Shown here: in pieces, positions 35,636-55,844 of the stretch
How positions within the stretch are numbered: the first letter of the stretch is position 1
Layout: the number at the start of each line of letters is the position of its first letter
Assembly (NCBI RefSeq): GCF_022458985.1
Contig: NC_061770.1
Span: forward strand, 6,233,506-6,297,505
Length of the DNA: 64,000 nucleotides
Source of the DNA: Mugil cephalus
Taxonomy: Eukaryota; Chordata; Actinopteri; Mugiliformes; Mugilidae
Reading direction: 5' to 3'
The notes under the pieces: model-generated
Databases searched by the model: none
What the model saw: only the letters and a program-made list of their open reading frames with translations
What the model was told of the DNA's origin: nothing
Program-made: the position numbers and the translations under genes

Positions 35636-38464
35636 TGTGAAGTAAGCTAACCAAACAATAAATAAACTATAAACTAATCACAACAAAGCATTTGTGACAG
35701 CACTAGACTTGGTTGCTGATTTCAAATCACTCCCTCCTTGTTTAAAGAGTATACAACAGGTTTCCCTGAGGCTGACATTACAGCACACAAGACTGAATAT
35801 ACACAATCAGTGATTGTAGTGCGTCAGCATAAATGTTGTCATGTCTCAGTGTTCAGCAACAATCACCTTCTCAGCGACCTTTGCACTCGGTGTGATGCAC
35901 ACCGAGTGCTACTTCTACTTCGACGTGTGTATGTAGTGAACTCTGGCCCTGGCAAACATTAAAGGACAAGCCCAGTGCGCTGCTATCATATATCCATGTG
36001 CCGCAAAAGGAGAGGGCTCCGAAGGGTAGGGGTGGGTTGAGAATACTTTGGCACAGAGGTTCAGCTTCTTTAAAAAGCTTTAGTTCTGTTGCCACTAGGC
36101 ACATAATCTTGTGCGTCGATTGTGTCGATGATCTGCCGGTTGTTTCTTTGGACTGTTGCACAGAATGGAGCTTCCTCAACTGGAACACGTGAGGCTCCGC
36201 AGATGTGACAGCGCAGGTGAGATCTCCCTCTGCAGAGAGCATGCAATAAAAGCACACAGAAAAACAAACCCCGCAGAAAAGATTCTAATATATGATAGAA
36301 GGATATGTTCATCCTGGCTGGGTGCGGCACAGATACGAAAGGGTAAAGATGAACTCTGTGTTTCCATGCTTATGCAACAATGAAACAATTTCCTTTTTGA
36401 AAAATAACAAAGTATCAGACTGGAATTGACAGAAAAGTTTGCCTATTTTTTTGGCTGACTGTCAGTTATTGGGGTTTTCTTATGTTTATATCAGTATTTA
36501 CAGGTAATAAACTATTTACTTGCTACATGAAATAGTGTCTTCACGAGACAGTAAAAGGCCCAGATCCCCAGACCCTGCAAGCTGTTTCTGAGCAAAACAA
36601 GTGCACTAATGTTTCATCAGTGGGTGTAACGATGTAGATAAGAGTGACACTTTGTACTGTTTTATTTATTTATTTTTAGAGGAAACGCCACAAAAACTTA
36701 ATAAAGGGATAGTTTCTTTTTAAATTGTGACTGTATGAGGTACTTGTCCATAGTCAGTGGCCGCTCCTGACAAATCTCTCAGGGTGGGAAACGCTGGACA
36801 ATGACACTATGACGTCCAACGTGACCTGATTAATGGGTGAATTAACAGCAGGCTAAGTAGTGTCACATTGCAATGAATTGGTTTATGCTGTTCAACTCCA
36901 ACAGCGATACCACCAGTCTTTTATGTAAAGACAGCTACTTCAGTGCTAATGAAAAATAAGTCTTCAACAGTGACAGTCTTTGACAGTGAGCCAAACACAG
37001 GCCTCATTGCCCCAAAGGAGAAATTGACCATGACCTTCAGTAGTTAAAACATCAGTGTAAGCACGTGCCATATTTAGATGATCACAGCTGATTATCAAGA
37101 AGACATACTGCATACTGGTCCCCTTTGAAAGCCACCGGATTCCACTGACTAAAAGCGCTTTTTCTGATGCATTAAAACCCCAAAACCACACAGCAACATA
37201 TCAAGCAACATGTTTACTACTCCTTCCTCTGCTTCAAATAACTAAACTAAACTATCCCTTTAAGCTTTTATATGTGCATGAGAGAGGGGAAACAGAAGAA
37301 GTGCGATAAAAAGCCGAAATCCTACTTGGCTGGTGCTTCTGGGAGAACATCCTAAAGTCCCAGCTCAATGTAATAGCACGTCATGTCTCTTAATGGTTGC
37401 ATTTATACCAAAACAAGAAGCACTGGTTTTTGGTGACTATCGCTGCCTGATAGTAATTACCTCTTAGACTTTGCTAAACCTCTTTACATGATGTTCTTTG
37501 TTTGAAGCTAATGGATTGAGTTTGTTGTCACATAGGCCCACCACGAGTGGTTACAGAGTATCATCCATGATGTTGCAAGGGTTGCAGTTGTGTGGTCTGA
37601 GGCTAAACACGCAAACACACAGGATGCAAATGTGTTCCGTAGTCTTAAAATACTTGTACTGTCTTGTACTTGTACTTGTACTTGTACTTGTACTTGTACT
37701 TGTAGTGTCTTATACTAAATCCTCTGACTGATTACCACACATACTTACTTGATTAACTTTTACATCTATGTAGCTGAAAATGTAAGACATTTCTCATAAT
37801 TAGTTGAGCTCAGGTTGATGTGCGGTTGTTGCTGCAGTTCAGATTGTGTGCACCTAACTTTCCTTATAGAACAATTTTGAGATGCTTGTATTTTGATGCT
37901 TCCTATTTTAACTCCTCTACTCTTTAGTCAATAGTCATTTTTACATCTGACATATGACCAGTTTTAACTGTTATGTGTTTGTGGACAAGCCAGATTCCAA
38001 TGTTGAGATATTGTGTAGTGAGTTCCAGCATCACCAGAAAAATGAATGAACTTAAAGCCCAGTTTCACGCCCTATATGAATGTGTAGTATTTATATATTT
38101 ATAGCATCTGGGACCAAGTCTTTTACTAGTGCAGTGAACTGTAACTGGACTCTACTTCATGGAGAACTGCAGGTTTAAGATAAAGGTGTAAACTGCCCTC
38201 TAGTGGTAAGAAAGGAAAAGCCCCACTGCTCTTCTCAGATTGACACTCAAGCCTCTTAAGTCATGAAATAGACGGAGAGACAGACAGGCAGTGTGGCCTC
38301 AGAACCCTTTCGCCCCCCCTCCCTCGCCTAATGAGTATCTCTCTTAGCAACAGTCAGCTGACCTGGAGTAGATTGAGTGCAGTGAAGCGCACACATGCAG
38401 ATCACAGACCTGTGACGCTCACTCCTCCACCTGCCACACAGGCCTCATGGCGTTAACAATTAAC
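35636..38464. other. Upstream region of pfkfb1
   Basis: No recognised gene. It holds a possible alternative pfkfb1 first exon at 36165-36216 (reported as a finding) and a hexanucleotide tandem repeat at 37663-37705. In the last 100 bases it holds the 5' leader of pfkfb1, where an upstream in-frame ATG lies at 38447. No clear TATA box was seen. Confidence 0.4.
37663..37705 (+). repeat. Hexanucleotide tandem repeat (CTTGTA)n
   Basis: About seven perfect copies of CTTGTA. A further CTTGTACTGT just upstream (37653-37662) looks like a degenerate unit. Confidence 0.9.
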
Positions 38465-45220
<6,756 letters not shown>

Positions 45221-46185
45221 AGAGTGTATTGGAAGAAAGAGATTACGGTTACAGGAAAAATCTGCTTCTGTCTTAAAGATGTCTGTGAAATGTTTCTGCG
45301 TCTTATCTGACTGAATGTGGTGTGCTTTTCTTTTACGTGTCACATTGTTTACTAAAGATCCATAGAAACTCCTTGTGTCTTGAAGCCAAAAGAAAAACAC
45401 ATATACACATGTAGAGAGGCTGTGTTTCTAACCCAGGCCTTCATGCACATGTACAGATAGTAAATCTATTGTTGGTAATCCAGATATTGAAGTGGGAGTC
45501 AGCACCTTGGACAGCTCTCAGACAAACAAACCATTTGCTGTAAGTTGAGACTGTAACAATTGAAATGTATGCATTATAAAATGCAGGTGAGTTTGAAAGA
45601 TAACAAAGTAAATAAATAATATAAAGAAAGGTCTCCAGCATGTCCGAAAATGTATCATTCTTAATTGATTCCGGTCTTAATTGATGAAAGAGCGCATTTT
45701 GGGAGTATTTTTTACCAAAGAAAGAGACGAAAAGAACAACAAGTTCAGGTTTAAGAGCCCTCCTACAGGACAGCGGAGGAGGAGGTGTGTTTGAATATTT
45801 TCCACAAATAGTCGAGCAGGGGTTAATAGTCCCTCATTTCTCATGGAGCTCGGTGCCGCAGTGGGCGAAGTTTCCAGTACGCATGGACGCAAACTGGCAG
45901 CTGCTTTCTTCCACATCCTTATACTTCAACCAGGAAACAACTTTCTGACTGAACTCCGTGTTGTTATTTGTTAGTTTGTTTCACAACACCTGGCGGATGA
46001 TTCGTTGATTATTTAACCCGCTATCGCCGCAGTGGAGCCTTTTAGACTGAGGTGAGGTGAGGGAGGGGAGAAAGACGGACCCTTGCTAGTAACTTGTGTA
46101 AGATGTGAGGTGTGTGCGTTGTTGGCTACAGTCATCCAACGTGATACCACTGGACGATTTTCTACTCTCAAAACCCAAACTGATC
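45221..46185 (+). other. pfkfb1 3' UTR and itih6 5' flank
   Basis: The pfkfb1 3' UTR probably runs to just after AATAAA at 45611-45616. From about 45750 to 46185 the sequence is more GC-rich with several CG dinucleotides and should contain the itih6 promoter and leader. No TATA box was recognised. Confidence 0.45.
45611..45616 (+). terminator. Poly(A) signal of pfkfb1
   Basis: AATAAA 391 bases after the stop, the first canonical signal downstream and upstream of the itih6 promoter region. Confidence 0.5.
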
Positions 46186-49100
46186 ATGGGCACGATGTTT
46201 TTAAGAAGTCAGTGCGTTCTGGTTTTCTTCACTTTGTGTTTGCAAGAGGGATTATCTTCGGAGTATGAGGCGCACCTCGGCACAGATATCCATCTACAGG
46301 TGAGAGAAAATAAATAAATAAATAAATAAATAAATATTTAATTCATGCAACTTTCTGGATGAGAAGCTTTAACTTTAACTTATATATGTAAATACCTGAC
46401 ATTTTAAAATGATTTCATCTTACTGTAACTTAGTCCATGTGCCCCATGAGTTTGCAGTGTCTCGCGCAGGCAGACTTATTTATTCTTACGTTTTCCTTTG
46501 AGGAATTTCCACTCTTAAAGTTATTTGTTTATGTTAAAGTCCCTCCAATGCGCAGGATGTTTGGTAATGTATTGACACAGCAATGACTTGTGCGCAAAAT
46601 TACCATTTGAGACCAGACCGTGCAGCCCTCGCCGGCCGTGTGTACAGTGAAAGCATTTATTTCCAGTTGCACTTCCCCTCCATTCATGAATGACTTTGAT
46701 TCAGGCTATTTTGACACAAGATCTTGACCCAACCCTGGCACATCCTAATAGTGGACATTATAAAACAAAACTATGGCTCTAAGAAATTGTGCAATTTCCT
46801 TCAATTTTGACCTGCTGCCTTGTTTCTTTTGCAGAGAGTAAAACGCCAAAGCAAAGCAACAAAACCAGTGGTGAGTTTGTGTCGTTCACATATTTGTGCT
46901 GCATTGTTCATCTTTTTTTTTAAATAACATAGGACTGGAGCTCTTTTTGAAACAGAAAACAGTAGCTTAAACTATTTGAAGCCATTTCCTTGTGATAGCA
47001 GAAAGCCGACTGACCACTTCATAAATAATAACTGTGGATCTACCCCCTGTGCTGCTTCCATACAAAGTAGAGCAAGCTTCACAAACAGTTTAACAACCTC
47101 ATCTTCAGTAGCTCCACTGTGGCTTCCCCCTCAGTTTGCACCAGTGTCAACTGTGAAGTCAGTCCCTGACAACGTACAGTAATTCTGCCTGTTTTGCACA
47201 AACCACAGCTTTCATAAATACCAGCGAGTAGGAGGCCTGATGTGGTCGCCTTGCTCCTGCCTGTCGCCTCATACTGCACTTATGTGGCCAGCGCTGACCA
47301 CTTTGGTCTCAGCAGGCGCCAGCGTTCCCCAAGCAAACAAGAGGAGGGCAGGGACAACATGCAGGGAACCGCTTTGTGACATGAGGAGGGAATAAGAAAA
47401 ACCTGTTCTTTATGTGGTTTATCATTTGTTTTTCACTGCAACTCAGGATGGTTTAAGGTGGGAGAGGAGAGGGGAGGAGAAGCTGTGCCTCCAAAAGTCA
47501 GGGTGACATAGCAAGACAACACTTGTAGTAGTAGTATTTTATTCAGTCACATTACAATAAATACATATCAGTATGGACATGTAAAGTGAGTTAAGAGGCT
47601 CAGACTGAAGCAAAGAATGCTTATCAATGCCCAACCTAGACTCTAAACTATTTAAGCTACCTATCAAATAAATAAATAAATAAATAAGTCACACTTGTAG
47701 ATCTCAAAAATAGCTTCACAAACCATCATTTTATAAACAAATCAGTTGCACATTTTTAAATTTATACTTCCATCATTCCAAAATTTAACTCAGTTACAGA
47801 AATACATCTTGTTTTAATGCCTTTTTTTTTTTTTTTGCTATTCATACAACAAATTTGCAATAATCTCTCAGATCATAGTTGCTCTCCCACATTAAAAAGA
47901 ACTTTTGTATGGGATCCGGGACTGATTTTGATTTTGCTCTAAACATTATTTGCATTATTTTATAATAGAATAAATCGTTTCATAACATGAGAATTTAGAA
48001 ACAATGAATTTGTGTGAACATAATAATCCGTTTTATTGATGATACGTATGGCTCTCTTTTGCAGTAGGACTATTGAATTTATAATTGTTTTATGGGTTGA
48101 TCCCCACAAGTCTATGCAGCATGACCTGTAAGGTAGTATTAATGAACAATGAATTAAATGTAATGCTTTATAATTCAATACATCTCTACATTTATACAGG
48201 ATTGCTACTGACTTACATATTTTTCCGTTAATATAATCAATATGTTGTTTCCCTGTTAATTTATGATCAATCACGTCAGTTTGAACAATCCAAAAGATGT
48301 TGAATAAAGGCAACTGGACTTGTAGCCTTTTGGATTACCATGACCTGGATGACTGAGAACCTTCACAGACGTCTGTTTGAACAGCTCATATGTGAGGATG
48401 TCATAACAGATGACAGAATCTGTTTTCAAGTTACAATTGAGGCTAGCGTCAGTGGGAGATGTGCCGTTGTGAGGCCTGACAATTTGTGATAAGTAACATC
48501 CTCCTGAACGCTTTGAGGCTGCAGCTGAACGAGCTCCTGAGCTGCCTCGCCTCAAAGAGGAAAGGGAGAGGTCTTGTTCATGATGGCTTTCATCTTCCCT
48601 CTGTTTTCAGAATAAAGTCTTGCTCTGCTCTGGTGTTTTAAGGATCTCCTGTACGTGTATTTGTTATGTCACTAGCTGAAGGTGACAGACTACCATGTGA
48701 AGTGTTCAGTGGTGTCCCGCTATGCTGTTACCACAGTCCAGAGCTCAGTGTGGAACCAGCTCCCCATCATCAAGGAGGCCGCCTTCGAGGTTGACCTGCC
48801 CTCCTCTGCCTTCATCTCCAACTTCACCATGTAAGACAGTCCAATATCATCAAGTCTCTGTCTATTATCAGCACTGAGACTGTCTTAGAGTTAGAACTCC
48901 TGAAGTTGGCTTTGAAACGCTAATTCTTTCCTGTAGAAATAGTATTTTCCTGCTACATATTGAGAATGTAAAAAGAGCAAAACCACGGTTTTACTGATGG
49001 GCAGAATCCAGAAATAAATTATTTAAGAAAAAGGGTAACGACACGAGGAGGAGGTGGAAGAGGAAGAGGAGGAGATGCATAATTTGATTACGAAAATGTC

Positions 49101-49356
49101 TGGAAACCACTCTCCTTTAAATGCGCTAAATATAAACAAAACAAATAAGTCAACATTGCAGGCCAACAGCAAGCCCGGAGCTGGATTTGGGAGCGGAAGC
49201 AGTTCAGGAGGAGGGGGAACCTGAGGCTAGATGAATACCAGGCTTTGTGAATGGAAGTCAGAAAGTTAATAGAGAAAATGACAGGAGTATGCCCAGTCCC
49301 CATTTTCTTCCCCCACACAGTTTACTAAGGCACTCTGCCAGTTCAGACGCACACAC

Positions 49357-49416
<60 letters not shown>

Positions 49417-52400
49417 CTGCATCCACTGTATGTGTTTTATTTATTTTTTTATAATCGTAATCTGTCACATTTCTCTTCTTCCACACACCAAGAAGCTGCT
49501 ACCTTTCACCTAATACCCAGAGAAAATGTGTGGCATACTTAGTACTTGGGCATTTCTGTATGTGAAACTGAGAACTGTGTGTTCTGTGTGCGGGTCACTG
49601 GTGTACAGCCGTTCCTTTACCCCTCTCAGCCAACCACACATATAAATACAAGCGCCTCCATTTTCCACTCCGCTCTCTCCTGCCATTCTGCTCTATGTCT
49701 CAAACAAGACCCGCTTCAAGCCAGTGGGTTTATTTTAGTTAGCCCTTGATGTTTTTTTCTGCTTAGATATATTTGTTCAAAACACTTGACCTTAATTTAG
49801 CACCTCGTCACGTCACCGGAGTCCAAGTGGAAGTGCGCTGTGTGAACTGGAGCCCATTTCTGAGTGCTGGTTTTGGTGGGGATGACTCCCCTGGAGTGTC
49901 ATCTGTCTGCAAGATCTCTCTTCATCAATGCTGTTTTTAGAAGGAAATTACTCTTTTCCACTCGCCCTGTTTGTGACCCCCCCAGCTCCCCTTCACATCT
50001 GCAAACAGGCATGGCGGCTGTTTGTGTAGAAGCTTTGTGATTGCGCTGGAAAAACAAGGATTAAAATAAGTAAATCAACGCACTGTAACATAATCTGGCT
50101 ACTGTGAGTCATACAGAGAGCTGTTTCTTCGTCCTCTCTCCTCTGTCCCATCAGCACCTCCAATGGCAAGGTGTACGTGGCCCAGGTGAAGGAAAGAGCT
50201 GCTGCCAGGAAAATTTACGACGCTGCTAAGAAGCAAGGAAAAACAGCCGGGCTTGTCGCTACCAAGTCAGTTCAAGGAAAAAATGCTTCTTGCGCGCTTG
50301 TTTCATTTTCAGTGTCACGCCTTTAACAGCAGCGTTTTAACATTAGACTGACATTTTTTCTCTTTTACTTTGTGGTGCTGCAGAGAGAGGGAAATTGAGA
50401 AGTTTCGCGTGGCGGTCAGTGTGCCGTCAGGAGCTCGGATGTCCTTCTTCCTGTCCTACGAGGAGCTGTTACCTCGTCGACTCGGCCGCTACGAGCTCAG
50501 TTTGGGCCTGAGGCCTGGACAGCTTGTGCAGAACCTCTCGTTGGATGTTTGTATAACAGAGAGGACAGGCCTTAGTTTTATTAAGGTCCTTCCTCTCAAG
50601 ACCAGCCGGCTGCTCTCCAACGCAGCTCAAGGTAAATTCTGACAGGGTAATCGAGCTGATCTGTGCAACCTTCAAAGTGGAAGTGGTTGTTGTAAAGAAA
50701 TGTTTGTAAAGCTTCTGAAATCTCAAGAGATGAACAGACAGCTATTGGATGAATTACAACAGCTCAGTATGTTTTAGAAATGTTGGTTAACATAGCATAA
50801 AGACTGTTAACATGTGAATGAAGCTAGCCTGCCCCTGTTTTCTGTCATCACTCCTCTTGTACATAAACCGTGTACATAACACATTAAAGTTTATATCTGA
50901 TGAATCTGCAACAGACCTGATGAGGAAAAGGTTCAATATCTGACTCAATGCAGTGGAGCACTAGTACTACTACTATTGACTTTTGGAGGTGCTGTTTGGC
51001 AGTTCTTGTTAACTTGGGACATTTTGCCTCGACAGTTCTCTAGGGTACAAGCAACCATGTACTTACTTCCTACAGGAAATACAGAAGCTCCTGCCTCCAC
51101 TCATGTTGACCAAAGCGGTAGCTGTGCTCGTGTTCACTACAGTCCAACTCTACAGCAGCAGAGCAGCATCTCCCCCAAGGGTCTTAACGCTGACTTCATC
51201 ATTCAGTATGATGTAGACCTCAGAGACCTTATGGGTGACGTCCAGGTCAGCAGCATCTCTTCATCGCTAGCTTGTCATGCACACACAGTGTTTGTCACAA
51301 ATCTTCAACCGTATCTCTTCTCACTCCGTGTCAGGTGTATGATGGCTACTTCGTGCACTACTTTGCACCCAGAGGGCTTCCTGTGGTTCCAAAGGATGTT
51401 ATATTTGTCATTGATGTCAGTGGTTCAATGATAGGCACCAAGATAAAGCAGGTAAAGTGGACAAAGCTCATGGAGCCCTGGAGCTTGAGAAAACTTGCTA
51501 AAATATAATTCTAATCATTTCTGTCAGTAGACCAAGCAGGCCATGACCACCATCCTCGGGGACCTCAGAGAGGGAGACCACTTCAACATCATAACCTTCT
51601 CAGACAAGGTTCACACCTGGAAGAAAGGCAGAACGGTGCGAGCAACTCGGCAGAACGTACGAGATGCCAAAGAATTTGTGAAGAGGATAATTGCCGAAGG
51701 ATGTGAGTCAAAATCTGATATTGAACTCAGATTTAAGCATCTTAATCTTATTTATCTGTGTGCCTTCAATGCTGATTGTCTCTCTTGCTCTCCTCTCTTG
51801 CATCAGGGACCAATATCAATGCAGCTCTGCTTTCAGCTGCCCAGCTTGTCAACCCTCCACCCTCTGGTTCTTCCAGTCGCCTCTCATCTCACCGTGTCCC
51901 TCTGGTCATTTTCCTTACTGATGGGGAAGCAACTATTGGAGTAACATCTGGTGACACCATCCTCAATAATGCCAAGAAGGCTTTGGGCTCAGCCTCTCTT
52001 TTTGGCCTTGCCTTTGGAGATGATGCAGACTTCCTTCTGCTCAAACGCCTGGCTCTGGATAACCGAGGTGTAGCCAGGATGGTGTATGAGGATGCAGATG
52101 CAGCCTTGCAGCTGAAGGGCTTCTATGACGAAGTAGCCAGCCCTTTGCTTTCAGACATCCAGCTGTTGTACTTGGACGATCAGGCTTTTGACATCACCCG
52201 CTCCCTGTTCCCAAATTACTTCCAAGGGTCTGAGTTGGTTGTGTCTGGGAGGGTTAAACCAGGGGTCAGAGATTTAAAGGTCTCTGTGTCTGCAACAGAT
52301 TCAAAGCAGCGTGTGAAGTTGGAGAGTGATGTTCCAATTTCCCATGCAAAAGGTAATGCGTGTGCAGATTCACTGGACTGTTCAGGAGGTTTAGATGGAA

Positions 52401-55400
52401 TCTCCAGCTTTGTGCATCGTCTCTGGGCATATTTCACCATTAAAGAGCTGCTACTGGCCAAACTGAATGCAACAGACCCTGCAGCTCAGAGGTTACTGGC
52501 AGAAAAAGCCACCAACCTCTCGCTCAAGTATAACTTCGTAACACCAGTCACTTCTTTAGTCGTAGTTAAGCCAGATGCAGATGAAGCAACTCCAACCACT
52601 GTGAAATCCACCACCGCTGCCACTATAACTACAACAGCAACACCTACTGCCACTACCAAAAAATCAGCTGCTGGTGCTGTGAAGAAGCCCAGCTCACCAT
52701 TCAACTCAAAGCCTAACAAACCAAAACCCAGTCTGCCTCAGCCACCTCCAAATACCTTACAACCTAAAAAGAACTCGTCGTCGACCCCCTTGGCAAAACC
52801 AGTAGTTTTGCCATCCAAGAAAGCAACTACAACTGCAATTCCCAGCCCTGCCAAAACTCCCCCGACGCCGTTATCTGGTAAAAAGCCCAGTCCTTCCCAA
52901 AATGATCTGAAAACTGCCGCTCCCCCTCCAGCTGGGAAGATATCCACCTCTCCGCTTAATGCTCTAAAAACAGCACTGCCTCCTTCACCTGGAAAAGTCT
53001 CCACTCACCCGCATAGCACCGTGAAAACCACCACCCCTCCACCAGCCACCACAGTGCTCACATTCACCCCCAGTACCTCACGGCCACTCAGAACTGACCC
53101 TGCACCCCTACCCGGGAAACCCCTCACCCAACAGCACGCCGCAGTGACAACACCTCAGCCTCCTGTTAAAGGGACCGGCCCGTCCACAGAGGCAGAGAAC
53201 AGCACCACATCTGCTCCGGACAAGCCTGAAATCACTACCGCCTTGCCTGAGCCATCTCCTACGCCCACCTCTCCCACTCCAGCCCCGGCTCCAGCAGTAG
53301 ACGTCAACAACTCAAACTCGGACACTGACATGGACCAGAACATCGCCACCCTGCTGTCAGCTACCTTCGCTCCCATGCCCGGGGTCACAGATGGGCCTCG
53401 GGTCTGGGAAGCAGCAGGACTCCTGGGTAAAATATAGATTTTATTCTCCTTTAGGACAATCAGAATCAAATACAAAGCCTGAGACTTACAAGCTGAATGT
53501 TAAGACTGCAGACTGTTATTCCTTACTGGATGTTTGCTGTTTCTCCACTAGATGTCTCTACTTCCATTCAGATTCAGAGAAAAGGTAAAACTGAATTTCT
53601 TTCCAAAACCAAAAATCAGTTTTATCTGCACTTTGCATGTTGCATATTATCTAGTACACATTGATATAAGTGCATGAGAATTTCACTACAGCAAACTACT
53701 TCTGTGTGCATATGGCTGGTACAGTTCTTTAAAGCAGATCTGTCTTTAAATTAAACCCTCAGGCAAAGGAATCAGACTGAAATGCTTTCATACATCTGAA
53801 CTGTTTATGTTTATTGATATTTGATGCCAAATTATTTGACAGCTACTTTTGTAGGCACTATGATGCACTTTTTTCCTGCTACTGTTTAAATTTGTCCGTG
53901 TACTCTGGCAGCTATCTGTTATAACCTGACATAATCTTGCATATATGTGTTTCTATCGGACAGATATTGATCTTGTGAAAGGTGAGTATTGATTAATAAT
54001 TTCCTGTTTTTTTCCTTTTTAAATCAAAATCTCTTGGCAAGTAGCTTACTTTCTCATTGATGGTTTCTATATAACAGACTACGATGCAACCTATGACTAC
54101 GACTACGACCTCAGCTTTGATGCCTGTGAGTTTTCAGTGTTTATCAGAGGTTATTCTGTCGTCTGGGTACTTTTTCAGTTTCACGTCATGTACATGTCTG
54201 CTTCATTTTCAGGGGACGATACTGCTGACACTGGGTCGTTTGGTAAGTATTTAAAGAGTGCTTGACCTTAAATACATTTATTATAGAGATGCTGCTTGCT
54301 ACACACGTATAGTCCTGTCATTGGTTTCAGTGCTTGGGAGTGAGGAGGACTGTCCTTTAGTTGAATGTCTTGTGCTTTTAGAACCGCCATCCAGAATGAG
54401 CACCATCAGGGTCTTCTCCTCTTCAGGTCGAGACATCTTTTATTTACTTGCTTGTAATTACACCATCCTTTAAGTAGTCTATGTACTCAGGGTGTATTTT
54501 TTCTCAATCATATTGTAGTTGATGGAGATCCTCATTTTGTGGTTCAACTCCCAAAGCTGCATGAGAACCTGTGTTTCACAGTCGACGGCAGGGCTGATGA
54601 TGTTCTCAGGCTGCTGGAGGACCCAGAAAGAGGTGTGAAGGGCATTAATAATTCTGGTCTAACATGTCTTCTAGATGTATTAACAAATGTCCTTTTCTAG
54701 GGATCATTGTGGATGGCCATCTAATGGGGGCCCCCTCCAAGCCCGGTGTAGAGGACCGACCAAGAACCTACTTTGACCAGCTCACCATCTCCTCAGCCAG
54801 CTCTGGCGACATTATGATCACGCTGTCATTGGACGCTGTGGTGGTGGAAGGGGAAGGACGGGATACCCTTCCCATCAATCAGCAGGGATCGGTGACAAGG
54901 CAGGGTGTGACGGTCACCCTGGACAACCATTGGAGCTGCTGGATCAAGCTGACCAAGGGCGTGCAGTTCCTGGTCCTATTCCACCGCTATAAACACCCGA
55001 GCTACCTCCAGATGGCTCACCTGGGCTTTTACATCACAGATGGACGAGGGCTTTCTGCCTCAACCCAAGGCTTACTGGGTATGTATGTGCAGCTTTTAAC
55101 ACTACGCTGCTCAGATCCTTTGTTTGGTACTGTAATATAATAAAAATCTCAAAATCCTAACAAAGGAAAATCACTGAATCACTGAATATACAATTAGCTA
55201 GTTTGATGTTTAACTGTATTGTCTTTAACATCCATGAAACAGCTGGCAAAGTGCAGATGAATTCCACATTACTGTAAAAAGAAACAACAATAAACATTCC
55301 AGCAACTGAGAAAAGAGAGACATGGGGAGGGTTGACAACAAATATTTTTAGATTTTTAACTTTTTTTTGTCATTTTGGTCCAAATACTAGTGTACAGGTG

Positions 55401-55844
55401 ACCTATAGTGCAAAACATCAGAAATAAAAAAAACTCCTCAATGTATTTTAAGTGGACTTAAACTTGTAGAAACCCAACAATTAAATCTGTAGGTGTTAAA
55501 AGTAGTTACAAAAATCAAACAGTAAATGTTCTTAATTATAGTCCTTAAATGTAGTTTCTAATGTCCTTCATCTGCCTGCAGGCCAGTTTCAGCATGCTGA
55601 CATAAGTGTGACAGTGGTAAAAGACCATCTGGATGGAGGTGCTCACCGAGCCAACCGGGAGGAGATATTGGCCAGGGGGATCCTGAGGTGGGGATCAGAG
55701 CACATGCCAGTCACCTTGCAAGACAAGACGCTGAAAGACTCGGTGAGAAAACGCCACACAGGCAAGTGCTGGGTGGTGTCAAAGGCAGAGATAAAGAGAC
55801 TACTGGGTCATTCATACGAGAGCTACGTGGTGAATCATGTGTAA
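46186..55844 (+). CDS. itih6: Inter-alpha-trypsin inhibitor heavy chain 6
   Basis: Secreted heavy-chain protein of 1223 residues in 17 exons: 46186-46299, 46835-46870, 48676-48830, 50155-50265, 50384-50631, 51076-51245, 51335-51451, 51531-51702, 51807-53426, 53552-53584, 53964-53981, 54078-54125, 54213-54242, 54382-54426, 54519-54632, 54701-55078, 55582-55844. Order: signal peptide ([15 protein letters not shown]), furin-type site RVKR (exon 2), VIT domain (about 50-180), von Willebrand A domain with MIDAS DVSGSM (Asp305, Ser307, Ser309). Then a Pro/Thr/Lys-rich spacer (about 630-905), an acidic tyrosine-rich segment, and the heavy-chain C-terminal domain opening with VDGDPHF (Asp976-Pro977). 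In ITIH1-3 that Asp-Pro is the cleavage and chondroitin-linkage site; whether it is used here is unknown. The long spacer and position next to pfkfb1, as in human, select ITIH6 over ITIH5. The exon 14 acceptor has an in-frame alternative at about 54331. Confidence 0.93.
46307..46335 (+). repeat. (AAAT)n microsatellite
   Basis: About seven AAAT units directly after the itih6 exon 1 donor. Confidence 0.85.
47520..48320 (-). mobile_element. LINE 3' fragment in itih6 intron 2
   Basis: On the minus strand the frame at 48313-47960 matches the region after the RT domain of fish LINEs: [40 protein letters not shown] and [21 protein letters not shown] frameshifted continuation ([11 protein letters not shown]) follows near 47870. 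The 5' part is absent, as expected for a truncated LINE insertion. Its distal end near 47520 is an estimate. Confidence 0.8.
49349..49414 (+). repeat. (CA)n dinucleotide microsatellite
   Basis: About 33 CA units with two GC interruptions (near 49361 and the end) in itih6 intron 3. Confidence 0.95.

Noticed and set aside
37663-37705. Tandem array resembling a short CRISPR-like repeat
   Set aside because: Contiguous six-base units without spacers: a simple microsatellite in a vertebrate genome.
51531-51702. Apparent stop codon TAG at the start of itih6 exon 8
   Set aside because: The TAG is the last part of the intron (GTCAGTAG); splicing after it keeps the vWA frame intact.
52216-53475. Long minus-strand frames opposite itih6 exon 9
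   Set aside because: Gly/Val-rich shadows of the Pro/Thr-rich coding strand, without independent signals.
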